Assembly (NCBI GenBank): GCA_036380835.1
Contig: DASVDZ010000095.1
Coordinates: 1-64,000 of the forward strand
Length of the DNA stretch: 64,000 bases
DNA from: DASQJL01 sp036380835
Lineage (GTDB): Bacteria; Eisenbacteria; RBG-16-71-46; SZUA-252
Reading direction: 5' to 3'
Notes under the pieces: model-generated
Databases searched by the model: none
What the model was told of the DNA's origin: nothing
The model's input: only the letters and a program-made list of their open reading frames with translations
Program-made: the position numbers and the translations under genes
Shown here: positions 18,225-28,034 of the stretch, piece by piece
Layout: every line of letters starts with the position of its first letter
How positions within the stretch are numbered: position 1 is the first letter of the stretch

Positions 18225-21200
18225 TCAGTACTCCAGTCGGATCTTGAGATCGAGGTTGTATTCCTGCGGGGGGAGGTCCGACGAGGGCGGCCGTTGGATC
18301 TGCTGTCCCCGCAGGAGGAGATGCCGCGTCACGCGATACTCGGCGCTGATCTGCTCCTCGGCCTTTCCCGAGAAGTCGCGAGAATAATTGAGGTAGAGGT
18401 CCCGCGTCACATACTTTCCGACGCCCACCGTTCCGACGTCCACGGTCCCCGTTCCCGACCCCGTCGTTCCTCCGCTTCGCGCTCCCGATCGGAGGTCGAT
18501 CGTGTCGATGAACCCGCTCGAGGAGAGCCAGCGCTCGGCGTTCCGGAAGAGGTAGTCCTTGATCGGGAGCGACAGATCGGGACTCGTTCCCGACGTCGTG
18601 GCGCCGTTGGTCGCCAGGTCCTGGGTTCCGAACGACGTGAACTGGCCGAACGTGATCGCGCGCCAGAGGTCGGCCTGGCTCAGGCGGCTCGCCGGATCCG
18701 GGTCCCAGAGGTGGACGACCGGCTGGCTCGCGCGCCCGGTGAGGGAGACGTTGATCGGCCGGTCCTGGTCCCCGATCCGAAGCGTCGTCTGCCCGTCGAC
18801 CGCCAGCTCGGGGTCGGTCTTGTCGAGGCTGTTGAAGACCAGCTCCCCGCTCAGGTTTCCGATCTCGCGCGTGAAGAAGTAATAGCGCCCCTTCTTCACG
18901 GTCATCGTGCCGAGCGCGATGTCCCCCGTTCCGTCGTTCTTGAGCCGGAGGGTTCCCGTCAGCTCCACGTCGCTGTCCACCGTGCGATAGAAGAGCCCGC
19001 CCGGGACGTCGACGTTCACGTCGTACTGGAACGGAACCGGAGGCGGCTCCTCCGACGGCTCGGCCAGGTTGAGCGTCAGGTTGCCGCTCGAGAGGATGGC
19101 CGCGCCGGTGATCTTGGGCACCACCCCGCCCGCGGGCGCGCGAACGCTGGTGATCGTGAAGGTCCCGTTCAGCCGGAAGAGGTACGTCGTCCGGTCGGAC
19201 GTCGTGAAGTCGGTCGCCTTGATCGTGAACGCGTATTCGCCCGGCGACGCCGCGGCGGCCGCCGTCGGCTCCGCCCAGCGCCAGGTCCCGCTCCCGGTCA
19301 GCTTCCCCCGCCGCCCCTCCCGGGCGCTCGCCCGCGTCACGGTGAGCTGCCCCTCGTCGAACGTCCCCTCCACCTGGACTCCTTCGAGCACTTCGTCGCG
19401 GCCCGCGACGCGCACCGTGCCGTCGACCAAGCGCATCGAGCCGGCGACCTTCGGCTTCGCCGGGGTCCCGGAGACGTCCGCGGTCGCCGTGAGGCGTCCC
19501 GCGCTCGCCGCGATGTAGGGCGAGACGATCGCCGCGATCTTGAAGTCGAGGTCGTTGACGTTCGCGTGGATCCGGATGGGAGCGTCGTCGAGGAGCCGTC
19601 GCTCGCCGAAGAGGGAGAGGTCGGCCGGAATCTCCCCGTCGATCGAGGAGAGGCTCCGGTCCTGGACGATCTCGCAGCGCGTGATCGTCAACTTCCGGTC
19701 GGCATAGTCGGCCTCGAAGTCGCGGATCGCGGCCTGGACGCCCCGGTAGGTCGCTCCCGGGCTTGCGCCCCGGAGCCGGATCAGCGGCGCCGCGGCGGTG
19801 CCGCGAACGTCGGCCGCGATCGTCGCCCGGCCCTCGAGCGTCTTGAGCGCCGGGACGACCGCGGCCAGCTCCGAGAGATCCAGCGAATCGAGGCCGCCCT
19901 GGATCGCGAGCGTCGTGCGCGACGCCCACGCCGCGTCCCGGGTCCGGACCGCGCGCAGCCACGACTCGAGGTTCATCGCCGAGCGCGCGGTCCCCTCCAG
20001 GTGAAGGGAGCCGCGCCCCTCGGTCCACCGGGCGCGCTCGATGGTGAGGACCCCGGGCGCGTACTGGAGCGAGAGCGAGAGGGTGTCGCCCTCGACGCCG
20101 CTCCAGGTCGGGTGGAGCACGTCGAGCCAGAGCGAGAGCTCGGGATCGGAGATCGGGCCGGTGGCGATGAACTGGCCCCGCATCTCCCCCTCGATGCGGC
20201 CGCGCTGGGGCCGGGCCCCCGGGATCCGCCGCACGTCGAAACCCTGGATCGCGCCGCGCGCGTCGATCCGGTCCTGCTTCACGTCCCACTCGACGTCGAC
20301 GTCGAGCCGCCCCGGGTCGAGATCGAGCGACAAGGGCGCGGCGCGCACCTTGCCGCCGCCGAACTCGATCCGTACGGGTTCCAGGTTCCGGAATCCGAGC
20401 GGTCCCGCGGCGAGCCGCATCGAGTCGATCACGGCCTCGCCGCCGTGCTCGTTGAAGGTCACGCCCCCGCGCCACGTCAGCACGGTGTCGCCGATCGCCT
20501 GCCGGTATCCCTCGACGACGATCGATTTCCCGACGTGCGCCACGGCCTGCGCGTTGCCGAACGGGCGGTCGTCCACGCGGAGCCCGCGGGCGCCGAGCGT
20601 GACCCGCGCGTTGGGATCGGAGGCGACCACTCCGTTCGCGTTGACCACGAGCGAGTCGCAGGAGACGCCGTTCGAGAGGCGTCCGCCCCAGACGTCGGCG
20701 CGCGCCGTGAACGCCGGCGTCTGGAGCGGCCCCTGGAGAATGGCGACGATCCGCGCCTTTCCGGCCACCACGTCGACCGGCGCGAGGAGCGAGTCCATCG
20801 CGGCGACGTCGTCCAGGGCGCCGCGGATCGACGCCGAGAGCGTGCGGTCGGCGCCGAGCGTCCCGCTTCCGGTCAGCCGTCCCCCCGGCACGTCCACCCA
20901 GCCGCTGTCGAGCGCGGCCGAGCCGTCCGGCACCGTCCGGACCCGCAGCGCGCCCCCGCGGATCAGGAACCGTCCGACACGGCTCGGCTCCAGCGCGACG
21001 TCGGCCGTCACGGCCGGATGGGGTCGCCCGTGGCGCGTTTCGAACCGCACCGTCCCCGCCAGGGCTCCGGGCGGCATCCCGGAGGGCGCCTGGAGCCACG
21101 GCGCGTGGGCTGGGTCGACGCCGCGGAAGTGGAGCACCCCGAGCACCCGACCCCGCGTCTCGGCGGATCCGCTCCCGGTCACCTCGGCGCCGCGCACGAG

Positions 21201-22232
21201 CACGCGGAGCGAGAGAACGTCGATCGAGCGGGGCGTGAACGAGGCGTCGACGCGGACCGTGTCGATCCGCTCGCCGCCGATCTCGCCGGCGAGGCACGCC
21301 GAGGCCTTCCCGTCGGTCGGGAGCCCTTCGAACGACACGTCGCCGCGAAGGGTGCCGTCGAGCTTCGTGTTTCCCGCGAAGCGGAGCGCGTCGCCCACCC
21401 GAAGCGGCGCGAGGGTCATCGAGCCGTCGACCACGCGGCCCCGGGAGAGATCCCAGTCGAAGTGGGCCGTGACCCGCGAGGAGCCGTAGCCGATCTCGAC
21501 CGGATCGACGCGGAGCGTGGAGCCGGAGACGGTCATCATCCCCTGGGTCCGCACCGGGCCGGCGGCGCCGGCGAGCGAATCGGGAACGCCCGACAGCTGC
21601 TCGAGGAGGAGCGACGTCTCCCCGGGCGTGACGATCACGCGCGCGCTGCCCTGCACGTTCTTGAAGCGGACCCCCTGCCAATCGAGCGAGAAGAGCCCGT
21701 GGCGGGCGGTGATCCGGACCGAGGTCTCGCCGCCGGCCCGGCCGCGCCCCTCCCGTGACGCGAATCGCGGGAAGACGATGGAGCCCTGGGCGTCGTGCAC
21801 GAGGCTCACGACCGGCTCGTCGAGGGTGACCTGGAACGAGCGGCGGTTGGAGAGGAGGATCCCCAGGAGGTCGTAGTCGATCACGACCCGCTTCGCCGAG
21901 GCCCAGACGACCTCTCCCTGGGGCGTTCGGACGAGGAGGCGGGGCCGCTCGAGCGCGGCCCCTTCGAACAGGGTCCCGTGCACGCGGTCGCAGACGATCC
22001 GGGTCGAGTCGGTCCCGATGGCGTCGTTCAGGATCGCCATGATCCGATGCGAGAACTCGGGGTTCCCCGAGGCGAAGAGGCTCGCCAGGATCCCGAGCCC
22101 CGCCGCCGTGAAGACGGCGACGGCCGCCACCGCGAGCGCGACCCAGCGCAGGGTCGCCCCGAGGCCCCGCCGGGGACGCTCCGGCGGCATGGCCCCTTGG
22201 CCCGATTCGACCACTCGCTCCCGTTCGTCCAT
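18225..22232 (-). CDS. tamB: TamB-like translocation/assembly protein (DUF490)
   Basis: 1335 residues from the ATG at 22232, two bases after the Omp85 gene. A single N-terminal membrane helix (about residues 24-48) follows a short cytoplasmic segment. The rest is a very long beta-repeat region of the AsmA/TamB type, expected to span the periplasm as a hydrophobic groove. The conserved DUF490 C-terminal domain ends in an aromatic residue (LDLKIRLEY), as proteins docking on Omp85 often do. TamB works with TamA in outer-membrane protein or lipid transport. The Omp85 gene just upstream is its probable partner. Confidence 0.87.
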   Translation of the reverse strand: MDERERVVESGQGAMPPERPRRGLGATLRWVALAVAAVAVFTAAGLGILASLFASGNPEFSHRIMAILNDAIGTDSTRIVCDRVHGTLFEGAALERPRLLVRTPQGEVVWASAKRVVIDYDLLGILLSNRRSFQVTLDEPVVSLVHDAQGSIVFPRFASREGRGRAGGETSVRITARHGLFSLDWQGVRFKNVQGSARVIVTPGETSLLLEQLSGVPDSLAGAAGPVRTQGMMTVSGSTLRVDPVEIGYGSSRVTAHFDWDLSRGRVVDGSMTLAPLRVGDALRFAGNTKLDGTLRGDVSFEGLPTDGKASACLAGEIGGERIDTVRVDASFTPRSIDVLSLRVLVRGAEVTGSGSAETRGRVLGVLHFRGVDPAHAPWLQAPSGMPPGALAGTVRFETRHGRPHPAVTADVALEPSRVGRFLIRGGALRVRTVPDGSAALDSGWVDVPGGRLTGSGTLGADRTLSASIRGALDDVAAMDSLLAPVDVVAGKARIVAILQGPLQTPAFTARADVWGGRLSNGVSCDSLVVNANGVVASDPNARVTLGARGLRVDDRPFGNAQAVAHVGKSIVVEGYRQAIGDTVLTWRGGVTFNEHGGEAVIDSMRLAAGPLGFRNLEPVRIEFGGGKVRAAPLSLDLDPGRLDVDVEWDVKQDRIDARGAIQGFDVRRIPGARPQRGRIEGEMRGQFIATGPISDPELSLWLDVLHPTWSGVEGDTLSLSLQYAPGVLTIERARWTEGRGSLHLEGTARSAMNLESWLRAVRTRDAAWASRTTLAIQGGLDSLDLSELAAVVPALKTLEGRATIAADVRGTAAAPLIRLRGASPGATYRGVQAAIRDFEADYADRKLTITRCEIVQDRSLSSIDGEIPADLSLFGERRLLDDAPIRIHANVNDLDFKIAAIVSPYIAASAGRLTATADVSGTPAKPKVAGSMRLVDGTVRVAGRDEVLEGVQVEGTFDEGQLTVTRASAREGRRGKLTGSGTWRWAEPTAAAAASPGEYAFTIKATDFTTSDRTTYLFRLNGTFTITSVRAPAGGVVPKITGAAILSSGNLTLNLAEPSEEPPPVPFQYDVNVDVPGGLFYRTVDSDVELTGTLRLKNDGTGDIALGTMTVKKGRYYFFTREIGNLSGELVFNSLDKTDPELAVDGQTTLRIGDQDRPINVSLTGRASQPVVHLWDPDPASRLSQADLWRAITFGQFTSFGTQDLATNGATTSGTSPDLSLPIKDYLFRNAERWLSSSGFIDTIDLRSGARSGGTTGSGTGTVDVGTVGVGKYVTRDLYLNYSRDFSGKAEEQISAEYRVTRHLLLRGQQIQRPPSSDLPPQEYNLDLKIRLEY

Positions 22233-22234
22233 CG

Positions 22235-24256
22235 CTAGAATGCCTGCCCGACGCTGAAGTGGAACTCGCCCGGATCGTGCGTCACGTCCGGCTGGTCCTC
22301 GCGCGCGATCCTTAGCTTCCACCCGTAATCGAAGCGGACCGGCCCGATCGGCGTCCCGAACCGGATCCCCGTGCCGACGGAATACCTCATATCGTTATAC
22401 CCCGCGCCGTTCGAGAGGCTCAGGATATTCCGAAGCTTCATGTCCCCCGGATTCGCCCAGACGTTGCCCCCGTCCGCGAACAGCGCTCCGGAGAGCACCC
22501 AGACGAGCGGGAATCGCAGCTCGGCGTTCGCGAGGAGCATCGTGCGGCCTCCCAGGAAGCCGAGCGTGTCGGTCGGCGCGTGCGCGCGCGTCCCGATCTC
22601 GTTCTCGCGGTACCCCCGGACGGTCGTGGCGCCGCCCATCTGGTATCGGTCGATGATCGGGATCAGGTCGAGCGGGGTCACGCCCGATTCCGACTGGGAC
22701 GGGCCCGGGCCCTGCGGGATGATGCCGCCCGCCCGGAACCGGAACGCGAGGGTCGTCTTCCGGCCGAGCGGAAGGTACTTGCTGGCGGTCCCCGTGAACT
22801 TGAAGAACTCCGCGTTTCCCTGGAAGACGCCGCCGACGAACTCGGCCGTCCCGATCAGATCGCTACCGGCGCGCGGATCGAACACGTTCTGCCGGGTGTC
22901 TCGGTCCATCGTCACGACGAACCGGTTCGTCGTGTAGCGCTGGCGGCCCTCCCCGATCAGCTTCTGCTGGCTCACGGTGTCGGACACCACGTACTGATTC
23001 TCGAGCGAGAGGAGCGCCCGCGTGTGGCGGAAGACGTCGTATCCGAGCGACGCGGTGGCGCCGTACGCGCGAAACGGAATCGGGTACTGCTCGCTCTTCT
23101 TGGTGATGTTCTCGGCGTAGCCTCCGATCGTCGTGCTCATCCGGATCCCGAAGACCCACGGCCGGGAGAGGGCCATGTCGAGCCGGCTGTCCCCGAGCCT
23201 CGCCCTCAGCGGGGCGAAGAGCGGGAACAGCTTCCGCTTGACCTTGATCCCGAGCCGCCCGGTCGCGACCAGCTTCACGCCGTCCCGCCAGAGATTCCGC
23301 TGGCCGAGCTGGCTCGTGAGGCGGAGCTGATCGACGGTGCCGTACCCGATACCGGCGTCGATCCATCCCATCTTCCGCTCGCGCACCGAGACGATCAGGT
23401 CGGTCGCGCCCGAGACGCTGTCGATCGGCGTCCGGTCGAACTGGACGTCGCTGTAGAAGCCCGAGTCGTAGATCCGCTGCTGGCTCTGGAGCAGCTTGGA
23501 CCGCGCCATGACGTCGCCCGGATGGAGCACGACCTCGCGCCTGACGAACTGCGGCTTGGTGACGTGGGTGCCCTCCACGTTGGCGCGTCCCAGGACCGCC
23601 CGCCTCCCCGGCGCGACGCGATAGACGATCCGCACGCGGGCGTTCTGGATCTCGAGCGAGTCGTGCACCGCCGCCGCGACGTAGCCCCGCTCGGCGTACT
23701 CGTTCTCCAGGGCCTGGCGGTTCAGGTCCTCGCGCGGCACCTCGAACGGGTCGCCCTGCTTGAGGACGAGCGCCTTCCGAAGGTCGTCCGCGGCGATCGG
23801 TCCCTCCCCCTCGAAGCGGATCGTGTCGACGACGGCGCGCGCCCCCTCGGTCAGGAAGAAGTGCACGTCCACCTTGCTCGCCCCCTCCTTGCCGAGGGGA
23901 ACGACGCTGTCGACCGAGGCGTCGAGGTAGCCGTGGCGGCGGTAGAAGTCCTGCAGCGTGGCGCGGTCGAACCGGATGAAGTCGGGGCGGTACGGATTCT
24001 TCCGCCACGGGCGCCAGAAGGAGCCGCCGCGCGTCCGGAGTAGGTCCTTCAGCGTTCCCGCGCCGTAGTGCTCGTTCCCGTGGAAGACGACCTTGCCGAC
24101 GCTTCGCTCCACGTCGAGGGGAAGGACGTCGGAGAGGGCCCTCGCGGGCGCCGGCGGGAGGATCGCGAGCCAGGACGCGAGCGCGACGATCGCCCCGAGC
24201 GCCGCGCCGCCGCGAGGTCCGCGCCGCGCACCGCTCAACGCGTCGGGGAGCTCCAA
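22235..24256 (-). CDS. Omp85 family outer-membrane assembly protein (TamA/BamA-like, about three POTRA domains)
   Basis: 673 residues with a TTG start at 24256, ten bases after rseP. A signal peptide covers about residues 18-42. Roughly three POTRA-like units follow (about 52-130, 135-215, 220-295), for example VGKVVFHGNEHYGAGTLKDL and VLGRANVEGTHVTKPQ. The 16-strand barrel then contains VRGYRENEIG, the conserved loop-6 motif, and ends SVGQAF with a terminal Phe. The place after rseP is where bamA sits in many genomes, but the POTRA number and the adjacent tamB point to TamA. I cannot decide which role it plays; one protein might serve both. Confidence 0.85.
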   Translation of the reverse strand: MELPDALSGARRGPRGGAALGAIVALASWLAILPPAPARALSDVLPLDVERSVGKVVFHGNEHYGAGTLKDLLRTRGGSFWRPWRKNPYRPDFIRFDRATLQDFYRRHGYLDASVDSVVPLGKEGASKVDVHFFLTEGARAVVDTIRFEGEGPIAADDLRKALVLKQGDPFEVPREDLNRQALENEYAERGYVAAAVHDSLEIQNARVRIVYRVAPGRRAVLGRANVEGTHVTKPQFVRREVVLHPGDVMARSKLLQSQQRIYDSGFYSDVQFDRTPIDSVSGATDLIVSVRERKMGWIDAGIGYGTVDQLRLTSQLGQRNLWRDGVKLVATGRLGIKVKRKLFPLFAPLRARLGDSRLDMALSRPWVFGIRMSTTIGGYAENITKKSEQYPIPFRAYGATASLGYDVFRHTRALLSLENQYVVSDTVSQQKLIGEGRQRYTTNRFVVTMDRDTRQNVFDPRAGSDLIGTAEFVGGVFQGNAEFFKFTGTASKYLPLGRKTTLAFRFRAGGIIPQGPGPSQSESGVTPLDLIPIIDRYQMGGATTVRGYRENEIGTRAHAPTDTLGFLGGRTMLLANAELRFPLVWVLSGALFADGGNVWANPGDMKLRNILSLSNGAGYNDMRYSVGTGIRFGTPIGPVRFDYGWKLRIAREDQPDVTHDPGEFHFSVGQAF

Positions 24257-24266
24257 GCGGCCCGGA

Positions 24267-25646
24267 TCAGTGCGCGGCGGCGCCGCCCGCCGTGTCGGGC
24301 GAGGTCGGGGCCGTCATCCGCCTGGAGATGTCCTCCTCGGCGCGCTTTCGCTGCGAGACGCGGCTCAGGTCGTTGTAGAACGAGAAGATCACGAGCCCGA
24401 CCAGAACGATCAGGCCGACGCGTTGGGACGCGAGCTGGGTCTTGAGCGAGAGCGGCTTCCGCCTCACCCCCTCGACGATCGCGAAGAAGATGTGGCCGCC
24501 GTCCAGGATCGGGATCGGCAGGAGATTCATGGCCATGAGCGCGAGGCTGATGAACGCGGCGAAGCCGACCAGCCGGTCGAATCCCCCGCTCGCCTGCTGG
24601 CTCGCGACCTGCGCGATGGCGATCGGTCCCGCGACGGTCGTGCGGAGCCTCACCGGGTTCGTGACGAAGCTCCAGAGGCCCCCATAGATCTGGAGCGTCG
24701 TCTGGCCCGTCTTGAGCAGCGCGTACTGCGCCGCCTTCGCGGGCGGGAACGAGCGCTGGACCGTCACCTGCTCCACCGGCGAGACGCCGATGTACCCATC
24801 GGGCGTCGTATGCGCCGTGACCGTGAACGTCTGCTCCGCGCGGCGGACGAGGAAGCGGACGTCGCGATCGGGGAACCCGCGCACCGTGGAGGCGAGCTCG
24901 TTCCAGTTCCGCACCCCCTTGCCGTTCACCTCGAGGATCTGATCCCCGTCCCTGAGTCCCGCCGAATAGGCGGGGAGCCCGATGAGCACGTTTCCGATGG
25001 TCGTCCCCGCGTCCCATTGGAGCCCTTGCGGGAACGTGTCGACGTCCTTCCGCGGAACCGAGAGCGATACCCTCGCGCCGCTCCGATCGAGAACGACGGG
25101 CACCGGGTCCGGTCCCGCCTTGGCGTCGAGCGTCCCGGCGACCGCGTCGAGGAGCTGCCCCATCGTGGCGGCCGGATGTCCCTCCCAGCTCACGAACGCG
25201 TCGCCGTGGCGCAGGCCGACCCGCTCGGCCGTCGAGCCCGCCGCGACGCGATCGACGCGCGCGCGGTAGTCCGATTCGGAATATCCGATCGTGTAGAGCG
25301 CGAAGAAGAGGAGGACGGCGAAGACCAGGTTCGCTCCCGGGCCGGCGGCGACGATCAGGGCGCGCCCCCACCACGGCTGTTCGAGGAACTCCCCCTTCTC
25401 GCCCGCTCGCTCCTCTTCCGGATTGTCGCCGGCCATCCGCACGAACCCTCCGAGCGGGAGCAGGGAGATCCGGTAGTCCGTGTCGCCGCCCCGGAACCCG
25501 AAGAGACGCGGTCCCATCCCGATCGAGAAGGAGATGACTCGGACGCCGAGCCACTTGGCCACGAGGAAGTGCCCTAGCTCGTGCACGAAAACGAGCACGC
25601 CCAGGACGAGGGCACCGTAGAGCAGGGTCGGTAGGAAGTCGAACAT
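24267..25646 (-). CDS. rseP: Site-2 membrane metalloprotease RseP
   Basis: 459 residues. The zinc site HELGH lies in the first membrane helix (about residue 23) and the third ligand motif NLLPIPILDGGH is near residue 385. PDZ-like domains lie between about 110 and 290. Several membrane helices are visible at the N- and C-termini. RseP cleaves anti-sigma factors or signal-peptide remnants within the membrane. It precedes the Omp85 and tamB genes, a common envelope-stress and assembly grouping. A possible promoter lies at 25698-25726, so this may begin a new transcript after the glycosyltransferase block. Confidence 0.93.
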   Translation of the reverse strand: MFDFLPTLLYGALVLGVLVFVHELGHFLVAKWLGVRVISFSIGMGPRLFGFRGGDTDYRISLLPLGGFVRMAGDNPEEERAGEKGEFLEQPWWGRALIVAAGPGANLVFAVLLFFALYTIGYSESDYRARVDRVAAGSTAERVGLRHGDAFVSWEGHPAATMGQLLDAVAGTLDAKAGPDPVPVVLDRSGARVSLSVPRKDVDTFPQGLQWDAGTTIGNVLIGLPAYSAGLRDGDQILEVNGKGVRNWNELASTVRGFPDRDVRFLVRRAEQTFTVTAHTTPDGYIGVSPVEQVTVQRSFPPAKAAQYALLKTGQTTLQIYGGLWSFVTNPVRLRTTVAGPIAIAQVASQQASGGFDRLVGFAAFISLALMAMNLLPIPILDGGHIFFAIVEGVRRKPLSLKTQLASQRVGLIVLVGLVIFSFYNDLSRVSQRKRAEEDISRRMTAPTSPDTAGGAAAH

Positions 25647-25697
25647 TCGGGGCTACCTCGGGTCGGTCGGAGGCGCAAAGGGATCGACGGCACCGAA

Positions 25698-25726
25698 ACG
25701 GTAACAGGTTGAAATTACAGGGTCAA
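25698..25726 (-). promoter_or_regulatory. Candidate sigma70-type promoter upstream of rseP
   Basis: On the minus strand TTGACC (25726-25721) and TACCGT (25703-25698) are separated by 17 bases. They lie about 52 bases before the rseP ATG in a 151-base gap, the largest in this half of the window. The -10 is a weak match. Confidence 0.45.
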
Positions 25727-25750
25727 TCTCGGGTCTCGGGGGTCCGCGCG

Positions 25751-25762
25751 GCGGGGCCCCGC
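25751..25762. other. GC-rich perfect palindrome after the glycosyltransferase block
   Basis: GCGGGGCCCCGC lies 36 bases past the stop of the last glycosyltransferase gene. It is flanked by further complementary GC bases, so RNA could fold here. There is no U-run, so its use as a terminator is unproven. Confidence 0.35.
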
Positions 25763-25797
25763 TCCGCGACGCACCGACGCGCATTACAAGGCGCCGG

Positions 25798-26916
25798 TCA
25801 GGCGACCGTCCATCCCGTGGAACGGGCCAGCGCTTCCTCGTAGAGGGCGCGCGTCAGGGCCTCCGTTCGTTCGGCCGAGTGCCCCCGCGCCAGCTCTCTC
25901 CCGCGCGCGCCCATCCGCGCCCGCCGCGCGGGGTCGAGGGCCAGGGAGACGAGCGCGTCGGCGAGCGCCGCCGGGTCGCGCGGTGGCACGAGGAGCCCGC
26001 TCTCGCCGTCGCGCACCGCCTCGGGGATCCCGCCGACTCGCGTCCCCACCACCGCCAGGCCGGCCGCCATGGCGTCCAGGATCGAGGTGCCGAGACCCTC
26101 CAGGTAGGAGGAGATCACGAAGAGATCGGCGGCGCGCAGGAGCTCGATCACGTCCTCCCGAAATCCCAGGAAGCGCACCGAATCCCCCAGGTCGAGGGCG
26201 CGGTGTTCCGCCTCGAGCGCCGAGCGGAGCGGCCCCTCCCCCACGATCCAGATCCGGAGCGCCGGCACCCGGCCACGCGCCACGGCGGCGGCCTCGAGGA
26301 GCGTCGTCTGGGATTTGTGGGGCGCGAGCGCCGCCACGTGGATCGCGATCACGTCGTCCCTCCCCATGCCGTGCCGCTCGCGCGCCCGTTCGCGATCGAA
26401 CGGGGCCGCGAACGGCGTGAGGTCGACCCCGCTCGGGACGACGCGGATCCGCCCGGGATCGACGCCGCTTCGGATCAGCGCTTCCCTCACGCCGTTCGAG
26501 ATGGCGGCGATGGCGTCGATCGGGAGGGCGTAGAGGAGAACGCTTCCCGGGTTCCGGCGGACGAGGAAGTCGACCCGCCGCGACAGGACCCGGCGCGGGC
26601 CCGGCGCGAGGAGCGCCGCCATGGCGCCGATCGCGTGCGCCCGCGCGGCGTGCCAGTGGACGACGTGCGGCCGCATCCTTCGGTGGAGCGCCGCCACCGC
26701 GAACGCGGCGCCGACGTCCCATGTGCCGCGCATGGCGACGCCGTGCGCGGGAATCCCTTCCGCGATCGCGCGCGCGTAGAGGGCGCCGTCGGAGGGGGTC
26801 GCGAGCCGGGGCTCGTCGCCTCGCGCGGCTTGCCGCCGCATCAGCTCCAGCACTTGCCGCTCCCCGCCGCGCCAGGAGCGCTCCGAATCGAGGTGGAGGA
26901 CCCGGATCGGCTTCAT
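25798..26916 (-). CDS. Glycosyltransferase family 4 protein
   Basis: 372 residues, GT-B fold. The N-terminal half opens with VLHLDSERSWRGGERQVLEL, the acceptor-domain glycine-rich start. The C-terminal half has the donor-binding EGLGTSILDAMAAGLAVVGT segment and GGIPEAVRDGESGLLVPP, typical of retaining GT4 enzymes using nucleotide sugars. It is the last gene of the heptose/LPS block. The ATG overlaps the stop of the preceding glycosyltransferase gene (ATGA). Role in lipopolysaccharide core or surface glycan assembly is inferred from context; the sugar is unknown. Confidence 0.85.
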   Translation of the reverse strand: MKPIRVLHLDSERSWRGGERQVLELMRRQAARGDEPRLATPSDGALYARAIAEGIPAHGVAMRGTWDVGAAFAVAALHRRMRPHVVHWHAARAHAIGAMAALLAPGPRRVLSRRVDFLVRRNPGSVLLYALPIDAIAAISNGVREALIRSGVDPGRIRVVPSGVDLTPFAAPFDRERARERHGMGRDDVIAIHVAALAPHKSQTTLLEAAAVARGRVPALRIWIVGEGPLRSALEAEHRALDLGDSVRFLGFREDVIELLRAADLFVISSYLEGLGTSILDAMAAGLAVVGTRVGGIPEAVRDGESGLLVPPRDPAALADALVSLALDPARRARMGARGRELARGHSAERTEALTRALYEEALARSTGWTVA

Positions 26917-28034
26917 CGCTGGACGCGAGGGGCCGTGAGCGCGCGGGCGCGCTCGATCGCCTCGACGAGGGCCTCGCCGATCCGATCCGGCGTAACCTGC
27001 GCGAGCGCCGCCGCCCGCCCCGCCGCGCCGAGCGCCGCGGCGCGCGCCGGGTCCGCCGCGATCCCTTCCAGCGCGCGCGCGAGCGCTTCCCCGTCGCCCG
27101 GCGGCACGGCGATGAGGTGTTCGCCGTCCCGGAAGAACTCGGCGATCGCGGCCGACCGGCGGGTCACCACGGGGACGCCGAGCGCCATCGCCTGATAGAC
27201 CTTGTGCGGCACGACGCGTCCCGCCTTCTCGGTCGTCCCGAAGATGCCGAGCGCCACGTCCGCCGCCGCGAGCCGGTCGAGCGCCGCGGCGTATGGAACC
27301 CGCGGCAGGCGGCGGACCGAGCGGAGCCCGAGCGCCGCGACGTCACGGTCGACGCGGTGCTCGAGCATCCCGCTTCCCACGAGCGTGAACCGCGCGAACG
27401 CGGGGCCGTGGCGCCGCTCGAGGAGCCCCGCCGCCTCGACGATCGAGGGCATCCCGTGGAGCGGCAGGAAACCGCCGACGTAGGCGACCTCCAGGACCGC
27501 CCCGGGATCGCGCGCCGGGCGGCCGGCGCGCGCCGCGCCGCGATCGAACGCCTCGCGGTCGGCGCCCACCGGGACGCGCGCGAGCTTCCGGCGCGGCACG
27601 CCGAACGAGGACGTGAAGAAGTCGCCGTGCTCCCACGTGTCGCAGAGCACCAGATCGGCCATGCCGAGCGAGAGCCGGTCGCTCGCTCGAACGCGCCGGG
27701 AGGACCAGGAACCGTCCCGGACGCGGCCCAGGTCCCGAACCTGGGTGTCCCAGCGCGAGACCAAGGGATCGAAGAGGAGCGGAACGCCCGACGTCCGCGC
27801 GAGGAGCTTGGCGCAAGGCACGTCGCGGTGGCCGAACGAGGGGACGAGGAAGGCGTCGGATCCGCCCGAGCGCGCGATCCAGGCCGCGAGGAGGCCCCAC
27901 TCGCGGGCCAAGGGCCCGATGCCGGGACGGAGCGCGAGCAGCCGCACGTCGGCTCCGCGGAGGCGGAGCCCTTCCTCGAGGACGCGCGTCCGGGGGTACG
28001 CCGGATCGAACGCGCCGAGGAAGGCGACCCTCAC
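26913..28034 (-). CDS. Glycosyltransferase, GT4-like
   Basis: 373 residues with a GTG start overlapping the GT2 stop (GTGA). The N-terminus VRVAFLGAFDPAYPRTRVLE and the C-terminal donor segment KVYQAMALGVPVVTRRSAAI with EHLIAVPPGDGEAL indicate a GT-B enzyme of the GT4 type. The region LCDTWEHGDFF near residue 140 resembles family members that act on lipid-linked saccharides. Sequence divergence from its neighbour shows it is not a recent duplicate. Likely role is lipopolysaccharide or surface-glycan synthesis. Confidence 0.8.
   Translation of the reverse strand: MRVAFLGAFDPAYPRTRVLEEGLRLRGADVRLLALRPGIGPLAREWGLLAAWIARSGGSDAFLVPSFGHRDVPCAKLLARTSGVPLLFDPLVSRWDTQVRDLGRVRDGSWSSRRVRASDRLSLGMADLVLCDTWEHGDFFTSSFGVPRRKLARVPVGADREAFDRGAARAGRPARDPGAVLEVAYVGGFLPLHGMPSIVEAAGLLERRHGPAFARFTLVGSGMLEHRVDRDVAALGLRSVRRLPRVPYAAALDRLAAADVALGIFGTTEKAGRVVPHKVYQAMALGVPVVTRRSAAIAEFFRDGEHLIAVPPGDGEALARALEGIAADPARAAALGAAGRAAALAQVTPDRIGEALVEAIERARALTAPRVQR

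Noticed and set aside
17961..21758. A 1265-codon open frame antisense to tamB, and many similar long plus-strand frames throughout
   Set aside because: At this G+C content stop codons are rare in all frames. The translation is Arg/Pro-rich without domains, while the opposite strand encodes a recognised protein.
25751..25762. GCGGGGCCCCGC as a definite terminator
   Set aside because: No U-run follows and GC palindromes are frequent in this base composition.
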